A DNA stretch of 64,000 bases from Actinomyces sp. oral taxon 414 (GTDB taxonomy: Bacteria; Actinomycetota; Actinomycetes; Actinomycetales; Actinomycetaceae): assembly GCF_001278845.1 (NCBI RefSeq), contig NZ_CP012590.1, positions 2,232,001 to 2,296,000 on the forward strand, given 5' to 3'. The notes under the pieces are model-generated. The model was not told where the DNA came from, searched no databases, and was given only the letters and a program-made list of their open reading frames with translations. The first letter of the stretch is position 1; each line of letters begins with the position of its first letter. This document shows, in pieces, positions 9,413 through 19,035 of the stretch. The position numbers and the translations under genes were made by a program.

Positions 9413-10564
9413 GTGACTGCCCCGACACCGCCTCCACCGCCCGCCTCACCCGCTGTCTCATCCGCCGCTTCACTCGCTACTTCACCCGCCGCCCCACCCG
9501 GCCCGGCGCTGCGCAGCTCCTCCTTCTCCCGCTACGACCTGCGGGCCCGTCTGGAGACCGGCGAGCTGACCCGCCTGCGCCGCGACACCTACCTGCGCCT
9601 GCCCGCCGACGCCGAGCACTGGCAGACGGCCCTGGCCACGTGGGAGGCGCTCATCGCCCGGATCCGGGAGGATGAGGTCGACGGCGTCGTCGCACTGGAG
9701 TCCGCCGCACTCCTTCACGGCGCCGCCACCCTCGGCCCCCCGACCCGCGTGGACCTCATTATCGGCTGGAACGCCTCGGGCCTGCACCGGCGCCCCACGC
9801 GCCGCGAACCCGACCGCGAATCCACCTGGGCCATGTCCCGCCGCGACCGCCGTCGGGTTCTGTCCGCCCGGACGATCGTCCGTCACCGCCTGCCCCTGAC
9901 CGATGATGACGTCGTCGTCATCGGCGGGCTGCGGGTGACGAGCCTGGAGCGCACCATCGAGGACTGCGCCCGCTTCCTCGAGCCCGACCGCGCCCTCGCC
10001 GTCGTCGACTCGCTCCTGGCCATCGCGACGAGCACCGGCCCCCGGCCCTGGGACCGGCGTCGGCAGATCGACGCCCGTGCCGAAGCCGTCCGCGCGGTCC
10101 TTCTGGAGCGGCTGGAAACCCGGCGGGGCGAGCGGGGCGTGCGACGGGCGCGGGCGGTCATCGGGGCGGCGAGCCCGTGGAGCCAGTCGCCCTGGGAATC
10201 CGAGGCCCGCCGCCTGTGCCTGGTCAACGGGATCGTCGGCATGATCCCCCAGCTGCCGATGCGCACGGCGATCGGCGAGTTCTACGCCGACCTCGGCTGG
10301 CCCGGCGTACGGCTGGACCTGGAGGTCGACGGCGATATCAAGTACCGCGAGGATCTCGAGGCGACGCTGGCGGCCCAGGCGCGGCGCCAGGAGGCGCTGG
10401 AGGCGGCCGGATTCGTCGTCATCCGCTTCACTCCGGCGCAGTTGCGCGACTCGGCCGGGGCCGTGAGCCGGTTGCGGGGGTGCCTTGCACCCGACCTGTG
10501 CGCCGGGCGGGTCGAGGCGGCCCTGCGCAACCGGGCCGAGCGCCACGCGCTCCGGTCGAGCTGA
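9413..10564 (+). CDS. AbiEi-like / DUF559 domain protein
   Basis: 383 residues from GTG 9413 (another in-frame GTG lies at 9398). The N-terminal half (YDLRARLETGELTRLRRDTYL, then ALESAALLHGAATL) has the winged-helix and fold pattern of the AbiEi-like antitoxin-domain family. The C-terminal part (LDLEVDGDIKYRED, then RRQEALEAAGFVVIRFTPAQL) looks like a DUF559/Vsr-type endonuclease-fold domain. This pairing is very common and multicopy in actinobacteria. It is unclear whether the members are real toxins or antitoxins, and no AbiEii partner lies beside it. The gene converges on the co-chaperone gene, with a family A repeat between them. Confidence 0.7.
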   Translation: MTAPTPPPPPASPAVSSAASLATSPAAPPGPALRSSSFSRYDLRARLETGELTRLRRDTYLRLPADAEHWQTALATWEALIARIREDEVDGVVALESAALLHGAATLGPPTRVDLIIGWNASGLHRRPTRREPDRESTWAMSRRDRRRVLSARTIVRHRLPLTDDDVVVIGGLRVTSLERTIEDCARFLEPDRALAVVDSLLAIATSTGPRPWDRRRQIDARAEAVRAVLLERLETRRGERGVRRARAVIGAASPWSQSPWESEARRLCLVNGIVGMIPQLPMRTAIGEFYADLGWPGVRLDLEVDGDIKYREDLEATLAAQARRQEALEAAGFVVIRFTPAQLRDSAGAVSRLRGCLAPDLCAGRVEAALRNRAERHALRSS

Positions 10565-10577
10565 GCGAGGGACCAGC

Positions 10578-10627
10578 ATTTTCCGCCGGTTTCGCGTGTC
10601 GTTTCCGCCGGTTTCGGCGAAGAGGGG
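10578..10627 (-). repeat. Family A intergenic repeat
   Basis: Two units, read on the minus strand as CTCTTCGCCGAAACCGGCGG and onwards. On that strand it begins about 10 nt after the stop of the thioredoxin-like gene. Confidence 0.85.
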
Positions 10628-10634
10628 GCGGGGC

Positions 10635-11579
10635 TCAGAACAGAATGGCGGCGAGCTGACGGCGGGCGCGGACGACCTCGGGGGCGGCGGTCCCAATGAC
10701 CTCGAAGAGTTCGAGCAGTCGCAGCCGCGCCGTCTCCCTCTCCTCGCCGGCGTGGCTGCGCACCGCCTCCAGGGCGCGGCCCAGCGCGACATTGACATCC
10801 CCCAGGGCGACGGCGGCGTCGGCCCCGGCGAGCTGGTCCTCCACGCTCGCCCCCGGGGCGTCCGCCGCGGCCAGCAGGACGTGGGGGTCCTTGCCGTCCA
10901 TGCGCCCGAGCATGCGGATCTGGGCCCGCGCCACCTTGAGATCGTCGTCGGCCGGGTTCTGGGCGATGGCGTGGTCGTAGACCTCCTCGGCGGCGGCGTA
11001 GTCACCGCGCTCGAGGGCCTCGCGGACGGAGCGCTCGACCTCGGTCTCCTCGGGCTCGGCCGGCTCGGCGTCCGCGGCCCGCGGCGAGAGTCGCCCGGTC
11101 ACGCCGTTGCGGGCCGCCAGCTCCAGCAGCTGGTCGAGCAGCTCCCGCAGCTGGTCGGCGGGGATCGCCCCCTGGAACAGCGGCACCGGCTGTCCGGCGA
11201 TGAGGGCGACGACGGTGGGCACGGCCGTGGCCTGGAGCGCCTGGGCGACCTCGGGGGCGGTGTCGACGTCCACCCGTCCCAGCTGGAAGCGCCCGGCGTA
11301 CTCCTGGGCCAGCGTCTGAAGCCGCTCGGCCAGGTCGGTGGAAGCCTGGGAGCGCGGGGAGTGGAGGACGACCACCACGGGCACCCGCGTGGAGGTCTCA
11401 ACGACCTCGCGCAGGTTCTGGGCTTTGACGTCGACGACGAGGGACCCCGGCACGGCCCCCTCCCCCGCGCCGGCGCCCGCCGCGCCGGTGCCCCCCGCGC
11501 CGGCGCCCGCGGATGCCGCGGGCCCGCTCGTCGAGCGGGGTGAGAGCGAAGACAGGTCGACGGCGCCGAACATGCTCAT
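10635..11579 (-). CDS. Thioredoxin-like/TPR co-chaperone (CnoX/YbbN-like)
   Basis: 314 residues. After an Ala/Gly-rich linker (about 20-40) comes a thioredoxin fold (VPVVVVLHSPRSQAS, RVDVDTAPEVAQALQATAVPTVVALIAGQPV, FQGAIPADQL) and then a C-terminal TPR-like helical region. The cis-proline motif AVPTVV is present, but the CXXC site is replaced by SPRS, so it cannot act as a dithiol reductase. This is common in actinobacterial YbbN-type proteins, which are taken to be holdase or co-chaperone proteins. A GGAAGG sequence precedes the ATG. Confidence 0.75.
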   Translation of the reverse strand: MSMFGAVDLSSLSPRSTSGPAASAGAGAGGTGAAGAGAGEGAVPGSLVVDVKAQNLREVVETSTRVPVVVVLHSPRSQASTDLAERLQTLAQEYAGRFQLGRVDVDTAPEVAQALQATAVPTVVALIAGQPVPLFQGAIPADQLRELLDQLLELAARNGVTGRLSPRAADAEPAEPEETEVERSVREALERGDYAAAEEVYDHAIAQNPADDDLKVARAQIRMLGRMDGKDPHVLLAAADAPGASVEDQLAGADAAVALGDVNVALGRALEAVRSHAGEERETARLRLLELFEVIGTAAPEVVRARRQLAAILF

Positions 11580-11711
11580 AGTACGGGTCCTTCCCGGGCG
11601 GTGCCCGATATGCGCCCGACGGCGGTCCAGGGACGCCGAGGACGGGCGGGGTTGCGAAAGCGTAGCTGTGAGGAGGCTACGCCACCGAATCGGGGAACTG
11701 GATCCGCCCCG

Positions 11712-12722
11712 TCATCCGGTGGGCGCCTGGGAGTCGTCGCGCTCGGCCTTGGACGGGACCAGATCCAGCCCTATGACGGTGGACTGGCCGCCCTCCGCGG
11801 CGGGCGGAATGGAGAAGACGACCATGGCGTCGTACGTGACGGTCACGGTGCCGACCACCGACGCGTTGCCCCCCAGCATCTTGGCGACGGTGCCCCCCAC
11901 GGTAATGGTCGAGCGCGCGACCGTGTTGCGATACACAGTGCTGAAGGTGAGGGTGGTCATGACCAGTGCGCCGTTCGCGGTGGTCCTCAGCCCCTTGAAG
12001 CCGTCCGAGCCCGCGGCCGCCGTGACGGTTGCCGTGCCCATGCCCCCCAGGTCGACGGCGCGCTCGGCGGCGATCCTCTGGCGCAGGGTGTCGTCGGCGA
12101 AGGCGGTGCCGTTCTCGCCGGTGGGGTTGTTGAGAGCGTCGATGTAGGCGTCGAGGACTTCCTGGGGCGTGGCGACCAGTCCCGTCGCGTCCGCCGCCAC
12201 CGACTCGCTGCCCACCACGGTCGTTGAGGTGGTGGGCACTTGGGATTTGCCCGAGAGCCGGGTCCAGCCCCACATCTGGTAGGGACTGCGGGCGTCGTCC
12301 TGAGTGAGGACGAGCAGATAGGGGGCCTCCCCCTCGGCCGCGGGCTCGGTGACGACGAGAGTGGTGCGGGGGAAGTCCGTGGTCAGACCGGCGACCCCCG
12401 CCTGGCTCGTGGTGACGAAGGTGTGGACGAATTTGTCGTCGCCCGTGGCCTGGGCGACCGCGTACTCCTCGGCGCGCACGCGCGCGGCGGGCCCGGTGAG
12501 GTATCCGGCGAGGGCGTCGGGGCTCTTGGCGGCGTCGGCCGCACTGAGCCCGGTCTGAATGCGCTCGAGGATCGCCGTCAGCTTATCGGCGGTGAGAGCG
12601 GGGTGCGCCGAGGGCGTCGCGGTGACGGAGGGGGTGGGAAGGTCCTGTTCGGCACAGGCGGCCAGGGCGGCGCCGACGGCGGTGGCCACGACTCCGCTCA
12701 GGAAGACTCGGCGGGTGCTCAT
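11712..12722 (-). CDS. Predicted lipoprotein
   Basis: 336 residues. MSTRRVFLSGVVATAVGAALAA is a signal peptide with twin Arg and a lipobox LAAC, with Cys about residue 22, so the mature protein should be anchored on the outer face of the membrane. I do not recognise a domain in the rest, which is rich in Ala and Thr and carries no catalytic motif I can name. Its ATG overlaps the stop of the upstream membrane protein gene by 4 nt (ATGA), so the two are cotranslated and may act together in the envelope. Confidence 0.75.
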   Translation of the reverse strand: MSTRRVFLSGVVATAVGAALAACAEQDLPTPSVTATPSAHPALTADKLTAILERIQTGLSAADAAKSPDALAGYLTGPAARVRAEEYAVAQATGDDKFVHTFVTTSQAGVAGLTTDFPRTTLVVTEPAAEGEAPYLLVLTQDDARSPYQMWGWTRLSGKSQVPTTSTTVVGSESVAADATGLVATPQEVLDAYIDALNNPTGENGTAFADDTLRQRIAAERAVDLGGMGTATVTAAAGSDGFKGLRTTANGALVMTTLTFSTVYRNTVARSTITVGGTVAKMLGGNASVVGTVTVTYDAMVVFSIPPAAEGGQSTVIGLDLVPSKAERDDSQAPTG

Positions 12723-14929
12723 CGGGTGTTCTCCTCGTCATCGTCTCCGGCGCCGTCGGTCCCGGGAACCAGGCCCAGCGGGTTGGTGTCGTCCAGCCCG
12801 CGGGAGGTGCGGTAGGCGGTCGTCGCCTGCTCGTCGAGTCCGGGCACGACGGCGCCGCCGCGCGCGGCTCCGGGATCCGGCAGACGGTCGGACGGGGGCT
12901 GACCGGGCTGATCGGCCCACGGCGCCGCACCGTAACCGGGAGCCGCGCCGTAGCCGGGGGCGGGCTGGGCGCCGTAACCCGAGCCGGGTTGGGCGCCGTA
13001 ACCCGACCCGGGCGCCGCGCCGTAATCGGGCTGCTGGCCACCGTAACCGGAGTCGCCCGACCCGGGCGCCGCGCCGCCGTCGAACCCGGCCGCAGGACCG
13101 GACGGGGGCCGATCCCACGGCGCCGCACCATAACCGGCCTCCGGCTGAGCCCCGTAACCGGCCTCGGGCGCGGACTGAGACCCGTAACCATCAGGCTGGG
13201 CCCCGTAACCACTGGCCTCGGGGGCGGGCTGGGCGTCGTAGCCCGAGTCGGGTCGGGCGCCGTAATCGGCCTGGAACTGCGTCGCGAAGTCCGACCCGGG
13301 CGCCGCGCCGTAATCGGGCTGCTGGCCACCGTAACCGGAGTCGCCCGATCCGGGCGCGGCGCCGCCGTCGAACCCGGCCGCGGGACCGGACGGGGGCTGA
13401 TCCCACGGCGCCGCACCATAACCGGCCTCCGATTGGGCTCCGTAGCCGGCCTCGGGTGCGGACTGGGACCCGTAGTCGGAACCGGACTGAGACCCGTAAC
13501 CGGCCTCGGGCTGGGCGTCGTAGCCCAAGTCGGGTTGGGCGCCGTAGCCGGGCTGGAGCTGCGCGCCGAAGTCCGACCCGGGCGCGGCGCCGCCGTCGAA
13601 CCCGGCTGCGGGACCGGACGGGGGCTGATCCCACGGCGCCGCACCATAGCCGGCCTCCGACTGAGCGCCGTAGCCGGCCTCGGGGGCGGACTGAGACCCG
13701 TAGTCGGAACCGGACTGAGACCCGTAACCGGCCTCCGACGCGGACTGGGCCCCGTAACCATCGGCCTCGGAGCCGGGCTGGGCACCGTAGTCGGCCTCCG
13801 GCGCTGAGTCGGGGGCAGGGCCGTAGCCCGAATCGGCGGCGGAGTCGTAGCCGAAGTCGGGCCCGTAGCCGGGCCCGGGGACCGGATCCGATCCGGGGGC
13901 GGGGCCGTAGCCGGGAGCAGAGTCATAACCCGTGCCGGGGGCGGAGTCGTAGCCGGGGGCGGACTCCGACGCGAGCGGGACCCCGGGGGCCTCGACGCCG
14001 CCGATGTAGACGACGCCGGTGCGCGGATCCATCCACTCCTCGCCGGCGGCCTCGGCGCGCTCCTTCTCACGGACCTCCCGCCGGGTCAACGGCCGATCCG
14101 GATCCTCCACGCGCGGCAGACCGGCCGTGGACACGGAGTCCGCCGTGGCCCGGCGCGCCGCGCGCTCGGCGGCGCGCTCACGGCGCTGGGAGTCCGCGCG
14201 CCGCATCTGGATGTCGATGAGCAGGCCGAAGACGCCGGCGAGCAGGAGCAGGCCGCCCAGGATAATGCCGGGGACGAGCCAGGGCGTGGACACTGCGCGG
14301 GGCCAGGACAGGGTGATGCGGGGGGCTGGTCCGGAGCCGTCGGTCGCCGCGAGGAGAACAGTGTCGGGCTCGACGACGTTGTCCAGGGTCGCAGTGCCCT
14401 GACCGCTCGCCGTCTTGAGCCACAGATCGGCCTGGGACGGATCGGCGTTGGAGTCGGCCAGGGTGGTGCAGGAGCCCCCCGACCCGGTCGAATCCGCCGT
14501 GGCGCCGTCGGCGGGGGCCTGGGTCCCGGCAGTGGCCTCGGCCCCGGGACTCGCCGTCTGCGCCGGATCCGCGGTGGCCGGGTCGGCGGTCTCGCAGCGT
14601 TCGGTGACGGGGACGGCGGACAGGGTGTTCCAGTCGGTCAGGCCGGTCACCGACAGGTAGGGGTCGTCGGCCAGCCACGCCTTGGCGTCCACGGTGTAGG
14701 CGACGGCGAGGAAGACCGGGCGCCCCTCGGCGGTGGCGGTAATGGACACCGAGGAGTCCACAAGACCGAGTACGCCGGGCTCTGTCAGGACGTAGTGCTG
14801 ATCGGGCGTCTGGGCGAGCGTCGCCTGCACCGTCGCGCTCGGACGCCAGACGGTGGCGGAGCAGACGGCGAGGGCGATGACAACCAGTCCGAGGACGGTT
14901 GCGATCACGCTCACGATGCGTCGAATCAC
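12719..14929 (-). CDS. Membrane protein with long Tyr/Gly/Ala-rich repeat tail
   Basis: 736 residues. The N-terminus has a membrane segment (VIATVLGLVVIALAVCSATV, about 8-27), an external Thr-rich domain (about 30-215) and a second membrane segment (WLVPGIILGGLLLLAGVFGLL, about 220-240). The cytoplasmic part is charged to about residue 300. It is followed by some 380 residues of low-complexity sequence built from GYGAQP, GYGSQS and PGYDSAPG units and then a short conserved-looking end. The repeats are nearly identical at DNA level (see 12890-13960). I do not know a function. Overlap with the lipoprotein gene suggests a shared role at the envelope. The repeat number may vary between strains. 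Confidence 0.7.
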   Translation of the reverse strand: MIRRIVSVIATVLGLVVIALAVCSATVWRPSATVQATLAQTPDQHYVLTEPGVLGLVDSSVSITATAEGRPVFLAVAYTVDAKAWLADDPYLSVTGLTDWNTLSAVPVTERCETADPATADPAQTASPGAEATAGTQAPADGATADSTGSGGSCTTLADSNADPSQADLWLKTASGQGTATLDNVVEPDTVLLAATDGSGPAPRITLSWPRAVSTPWLVPGIILGGLLLLAGVFGLLIDIQMRRADSQRRERAAERAARRATADSVSTAGLPRVEDPDRPLTRREVREKERAEAAGEEWMDPRTGVVYIGGVEAPGVPLASESAPGYDSAPGTGYDSAPGYGPAPGSDPVPGPGYGPDFGYDSAADSGYGPAPDSAPEADYGAQPGSEADGYGAQSASEAGYGSQSGSDYGSQSAPEAGYGAQSEAGYGAAPWDQPPSGPAAGFDGGAAPGSDFGAQLQPGYGAQPDLGYDAQPEAGYGSQSGSDYGSQSAPEAGYGAQSEAGYGAAPWDQPPSGPAAGFDGGAAPGSGDSGYGGQQPDYGAAPGSDFATQFQADYGARPDSGYDAQPAPEASGYGAQPDGYGSQSAPEAGYGAQPEAGYGAAPWDRPPSGPAAGFDGGAAPGSGDSGYGGQQPDYGAAPGSGYGAQPGSGYGAQPAPGYGAAPGYGAAPWADQPGQPPSDRLPDPGAARGGAVVPGLDEQATTAYRTSRGLDDTNPLGLVPGTDGAGDDDEENTR
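12890..13960. repeat. Coding tandem repeats (226-290 bp blocks)
   Basis: The block containing GCGCCGCCGTCGAACCCGGC is seen at 13071, 13361 and 13587, i.e. at 290- and 226-bp spacing, with shorter GTAACCGGCCTC units between. The blocks keep the reading frame, as expected for repeats gained and lost by recombination. Confidence 0.85.
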
Positions 14930-15278
14930 GACGTGGTCTCCTTGCTTCTCGCGGACATGAGCCGGACCGGCGTCTCACGGGCGCCCGGGCGGGCGCGTGA
15001 GCCCAGTCGGGGAGCGCAGCGGGACCGGGACCCGCACACGACGAGGCGTCCCGGCCTCCAGAATCGCATGCCCGTCCGTCCGGTGCACGGTTCCCGCGGA
15101 AGATCACAGCGACCTGCGCCCTGAGCGGAAACCGACGGATCGTCCCCCGGCCCGGTCCCCGTGGAGCCCACCCGGCTTTTCCCAACTGATGACACAACGG
15201 GGTGCGAGCGGGTGCCCGACGCCGATACCCTGTATGCCAGGGCGGCGGAAGCGACCGCCGCCAGGAGGAGGGCATACC

Positions 15279-16757
15279 GTGGCAGACGGGACAGAAGAAT
15301 TCGCCATCACCATGCGCGGCTACGACCGCGCCCAAGTCGATCAGCGCATGGAGGCCGTGCGCCGCCAGCTCGCCGAGGCGCGCCGCGAGGTCGCCGCCCT
15401 CGACCAGCGCGCCATGACGCTGGCGGGGGAGCTGGCCGATGCCAGGGCCCGCCTGCGCGAGTCGGACAAGCCCACCTACGCCGGACTGGGCTCGCGCATC
15501 GAGCACCTGCTGCGCAGCGCCGAGGAGCAGTCCGCCTCAATGAAGTCCAAGGCCGACGCCGAGGCGGAGGCCCTGCTGGCCCGTGCTCGCACGAATGCCA
15601 GCCGACTGACCAAGCGCTCCTCCTCGGAGGCCGCCGCGCTCCTGGCGGATGCCCGCCGCGAGGCTTCCGAGCTGCGCAGTCGCTCCGAGTCGGAGTCCTC
15701 GACGATCCTCGCCAACGCGCAGGCCCGCGCCGACGAGCTCGTCTCGGCCGCCGAGCGCAAAGCCGCGCAGACCACCGCGGAGGCGGACTCCGAGGCCACC
15801 GGCGTGCGCGCGACCGCGGAGCGCGAGGCCCAGCTCGTCGTCACCCAGGCCCGCAAGGCCGCCGCCGAGCTCGCCGTCTCCTCCGAGCGCGAGGCCTCCG
15901 AGATGCGCGCCTCGGCCGCGGCCGAGGCCGAGAACCTGCGGCGCACGGCGAGCGAGGAGGCCCAGCTGACGCTGGACAAGGCCCGCACCGAGGCCGATTC
16001 GCTGCGCCGTCAGGCCAAGGAGGAGTCCGAGGCCGTGCGCGCCGAGACCACCGAGATGCGCCAGAAGGCCACGCTGGAGATCGCCGCGGCCCACGAGGCG
16101 GCCGCCCAGGAGGACGCCGCGGCCCACGACGCCACCGCCGAGCGCATCCGCGAGATGAACGAGCAGGCCCAGGCCCAGGCGGCCGAGGCCGAGGCCCGGG
16201 TCCAGGAGGCCATCGAGCGGGCCGAAGCGGTGCGCAACCAGACCGACGTCGCCGCTCGCGAGAAGACGGTCGAGGCCGAGCGCCACGCCGAGGAGACCCT
16301 CAACCAGGCCCGTGAGGAGGCCGACCGGATCCTGGAGGACGCCCGCACCAATGCGGAGGCGAACCTCGCCGCCGCGGCCCGTCAGGTCAAGGAGCTGGAG
16401 CGTCAGCGCGAGTCCGTGGCCTCCTACCTGGAGGAGATGCGCGGCGTCCTCGGCGGCGCGGCCCCGCAGGTCGCGGTGCTGTCCGAGGCCATCAGCACCG
16501 CGCTCAACACCTCCGACGACGAGGCCGAGGGCGGCGAGCGGGCCGACGACGAGGCCGAGGACGTCGAGACGGACGACGAGGAGTCGCCCGCCAAGACCGA
16601 CGACGCCCAGACGGAGGTCATGATCGGCCTGGCCAAGGACATCAAGGCCGCCGGACCGGCGCCCGCGCCCCCGGCTCCCCCCGCCCCGGCGAGGAAGTCC
16701 GCCTCCCCCGCCAGGAGGCGCAACACCGCGAAGACGCCGGCCAGGCAGCGGGCCTGA
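15279..16757 (+). CDS. DivIVA-like long coiled-coil protein
   Basis: 492 residues from GTG 15279, preceded by CCAGGAGGAG. The N-terminus FAITMRGYDRAQVDQRMEAV resembles the DivIVA/Wag31 lipid-binding head. About residues 25-430 are nearly continuous coiled coil rich in Glu/Ala/Arg (ADAEAEALLARARTNA, SEREASEMRASAAAEAENL). An acidic segment (DDEAEGGERADDEAEDVETDDEE) and a basic Ala/Pro/Lys tail (KSASPARRRNTAKTPARQRA) follow. By analogy with Streptomyces Scy/FilP-type and other DivIVA relatives, it may be a polar or cytoskeletal scaffold; this is inference. A strong terminator hairpin follows the gene. Confidence 0.75.
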   Translation: MADGTEEFAITMRGYDRAQVDQRMEAVRRQLAEARREVAALDQRAMTLAGELADARARLRESDKPTYAGLGSRIEHLLRSAEEQSASMKSKADAEAEALLARARTNASRLTKRSSSEAAALLADARREASELRSRSESESSTILANAQARADELVSAAERKAAQTTAEADSEATGVRATAEREAQLVVTQARKAAAELAVSSEREASEMRASAAAEAENLRRTASEEAQLTLDKARTEADSLRRQAKEESEAVRAETTEMRQKATLEIAAAHEAAAQEDAAAHDATAERIREMNEQAQAQAAEAEARVQEAIERAEAVRNQTDVAAREKTVEAERHAEETLNQAREEADRILEDARTNAEANLAAAARQVKELERQRESVASYLEEMRGVLGGAAPQVAVLSEAISTALNTSDDEAEGGERADDEAEDVETDDEESPAKTDDAQTEVMIGLAKDIKAAGPAPAPPAPPAPARKSASPARRRNTAKTPARQRA

Positions 16758-16809
16758 GGGCGCGCCGTCAGGCACGGCTCTTATCGAGGCCCTTGCCGAC
16801 ACCGAGTAC

Positions 16810-16846
16810 CGGGCGGGCGCGGTCGCCAGTCGACCGCGCCCGCCCG
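16810..16846 (+). terminator. Strong hairpin after the DivIVA-like gene
   Basis: 16-bp perfect stem (16810-16825 with 16831-16846) and a 5-nt loop, about 50 nt after the stop codon. There is no U-tract, as is usual in GC-rich actinobacteria. Confidence 0.6.
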
Positions 16847-16945
16847 TCGTCGTCACCGCTCTCGCCGGTTCCCACGGCGAGGGCCGTCCGGGGGCCGACT
16901 CCGGTCGACTCCGCCGCGCCCCGCATTTACCGGTATCGTGTGATG

Positions 16946-17434
16946 ATGGCCGCAGACGAGCCCGGCGCATCCGCCCGGCCCCCCACCCCGCCCCCGCAGG
17001 AGGCGTCGGACTGGGCGGGCCGGCGCCGCGCCGCCGCCGACGAGCGCGCCCGCATGCTGCGGGCCCGCCAGGACGCCGAGCACGCCCGGGCCGCGCGGAT
17101 CGTTGGGCTCTTCGTGCGGGTCGCCCGCGCCGAGGGGCTCGCCCCCGAGCCCCTGCGGGTCCAGGGCTACGGCGGCGGCGGCGCGCGCACGTCCCTGAGT
17201 GGCTGGTACCTGCGCGCCGATCGGACGGTGGCCATTGACGTCGACGGCCGCTTCTACATCCTGTCCAAGCCGTTGACCGTGCGCGAGAGACTGTTCGGCG
17301 CCGCGCCCGACGCCGAACCGGTACCCATGACCATCGGCGAGGGCGGGCGCGACGGGGACGTCGTGCCCCTGCGCTTCGCCCTCGACCGCCTGCTGCCGGG
17401 CTGGGAGTCGCGCTCCCCCGAGCCCCTGGCCTGA
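16946..17434 (+). CDS. Conserved hypothetical protein
   Basis: 162 residues from ATG 16946. TATCGT at 16934-16939 followed by 6 nt fits a leaderless promoter; the upstream extension in this frame covers the terminator hairpin of the previous gene. After a Pro-rich start there is a charged helix (RRRAAADERARMLRARQDAEHARAARIVGLFVRVARAEGL) and a compact C-terminal domain (SGWYLRADRTVAIDVDGRFYIL, DGDVVPLRFALDRLLPGW). I do not recognise the function. It converges on the small zinc-binding protein gene. Confidence 0.65.
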   Translation: MAADEPGASARPPTPPPQEASDWAGRRRAAADERARMLRARQDAEHARAARIVGLFVRVARAEGLAPEPLRVQGYGGGGARTSLSGWYLRADRTVAIDVDGRFYILSKPLTVRERLFGAAPDAEPVPMTIGEGGRDGDVVPLRFALDRLLPGWESRSPEPLA

Positions 17435-17462
17435 TCGACCGGCCGGTCGGGCCTTCGGGCCC

Positions 17463-17759
17463 TCAGCCCCGCCACAGGCCGCGCTCCCAGCAGCTCGTGT
17501 GCCAGTGGCGGCGCTCCTCCAGTCCCCGGTCGGGTCCGAAGAGGGACTCATTGGACCAGGCGACGACGTGCGCGGTGCCCGGCGCTATCGGGCGGTGGCA
17601 GCCCGGACAGGTGTAGGTCTTGTCCCCGCCGCGCACGCGCCTGACCGTGAACTCCGCTCCCCCGGGGCCGATCTGCGTGCGGGGCACCGAGGCGAGCCGG
17701 GAGACGTCGAGGGGGATGTGGCCCGCGCCGTAGGGCCGCTTGGAGCGTCGCCGTGCCAT
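17463..17759 (-). CDS. Small zinc-ribbon-like protein
   Basis: 98 residues with a basic N-terminus (MARRRSKRPYGAG) and a likely metal site from CPGC (YTCPGCHRPI) plus HWHTSC near the C-terminus. Small proteins of this kind are widely conserved in actinobacteria and are often labelled ATP/GTP-binding without support. The ligand set suggests one bound zinc. Function unknown. It lies 66 bp before mdh on the same strand. Confidence 0.65.
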   Translation of the reverse strand: MARRRSKRPYGAGHIPLDVSRLASVPRTQIGPGGAEFTVRRVRGGDKTYTCPGCHRPIAPGTAHVVAWSNESLFGPDRGLEERRHWHTSCWERGLWRG

Positions 17760-17825
17760 GGGGCAGTCCTGTGCCGCGCCGCCGCGCCCCCGCGCCGGTC
17801 GACCCGGGGGCGCGGCGGTCCGGGC

Positions 17826-18929
<1,104 letters not shown>

Positions 18930-18967
18930 TCATAAGGGGCTTTCCGGCCCGCCGGTCCGCCCGGCCC

Positions 18968-19035
18968 GCGGCGTCGGGCCCTTCCTCAGCTCGCGGCCCT
19001 GGCCCGCGCCGTCGGGCCCTTCCTCAGCTCGCGGC
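18968..19035. repeat. Tandem duplication at the 3' end of the symporter gene
   Basis: The sequence CGTCGGGCCCTTCCTCAGCT occurs twice, about 40 bp apart. The second copy contains the stop codon of the symporter gene, so the first copy is a duplicate tail outside the gene. Confidence 0.7.

Noticed and set aside
12890..13960. Repeat blocks as a CRISPR or intergenic satellite
   Set aside because: Blocks are in frame in one long coding sequence and lack spacers.
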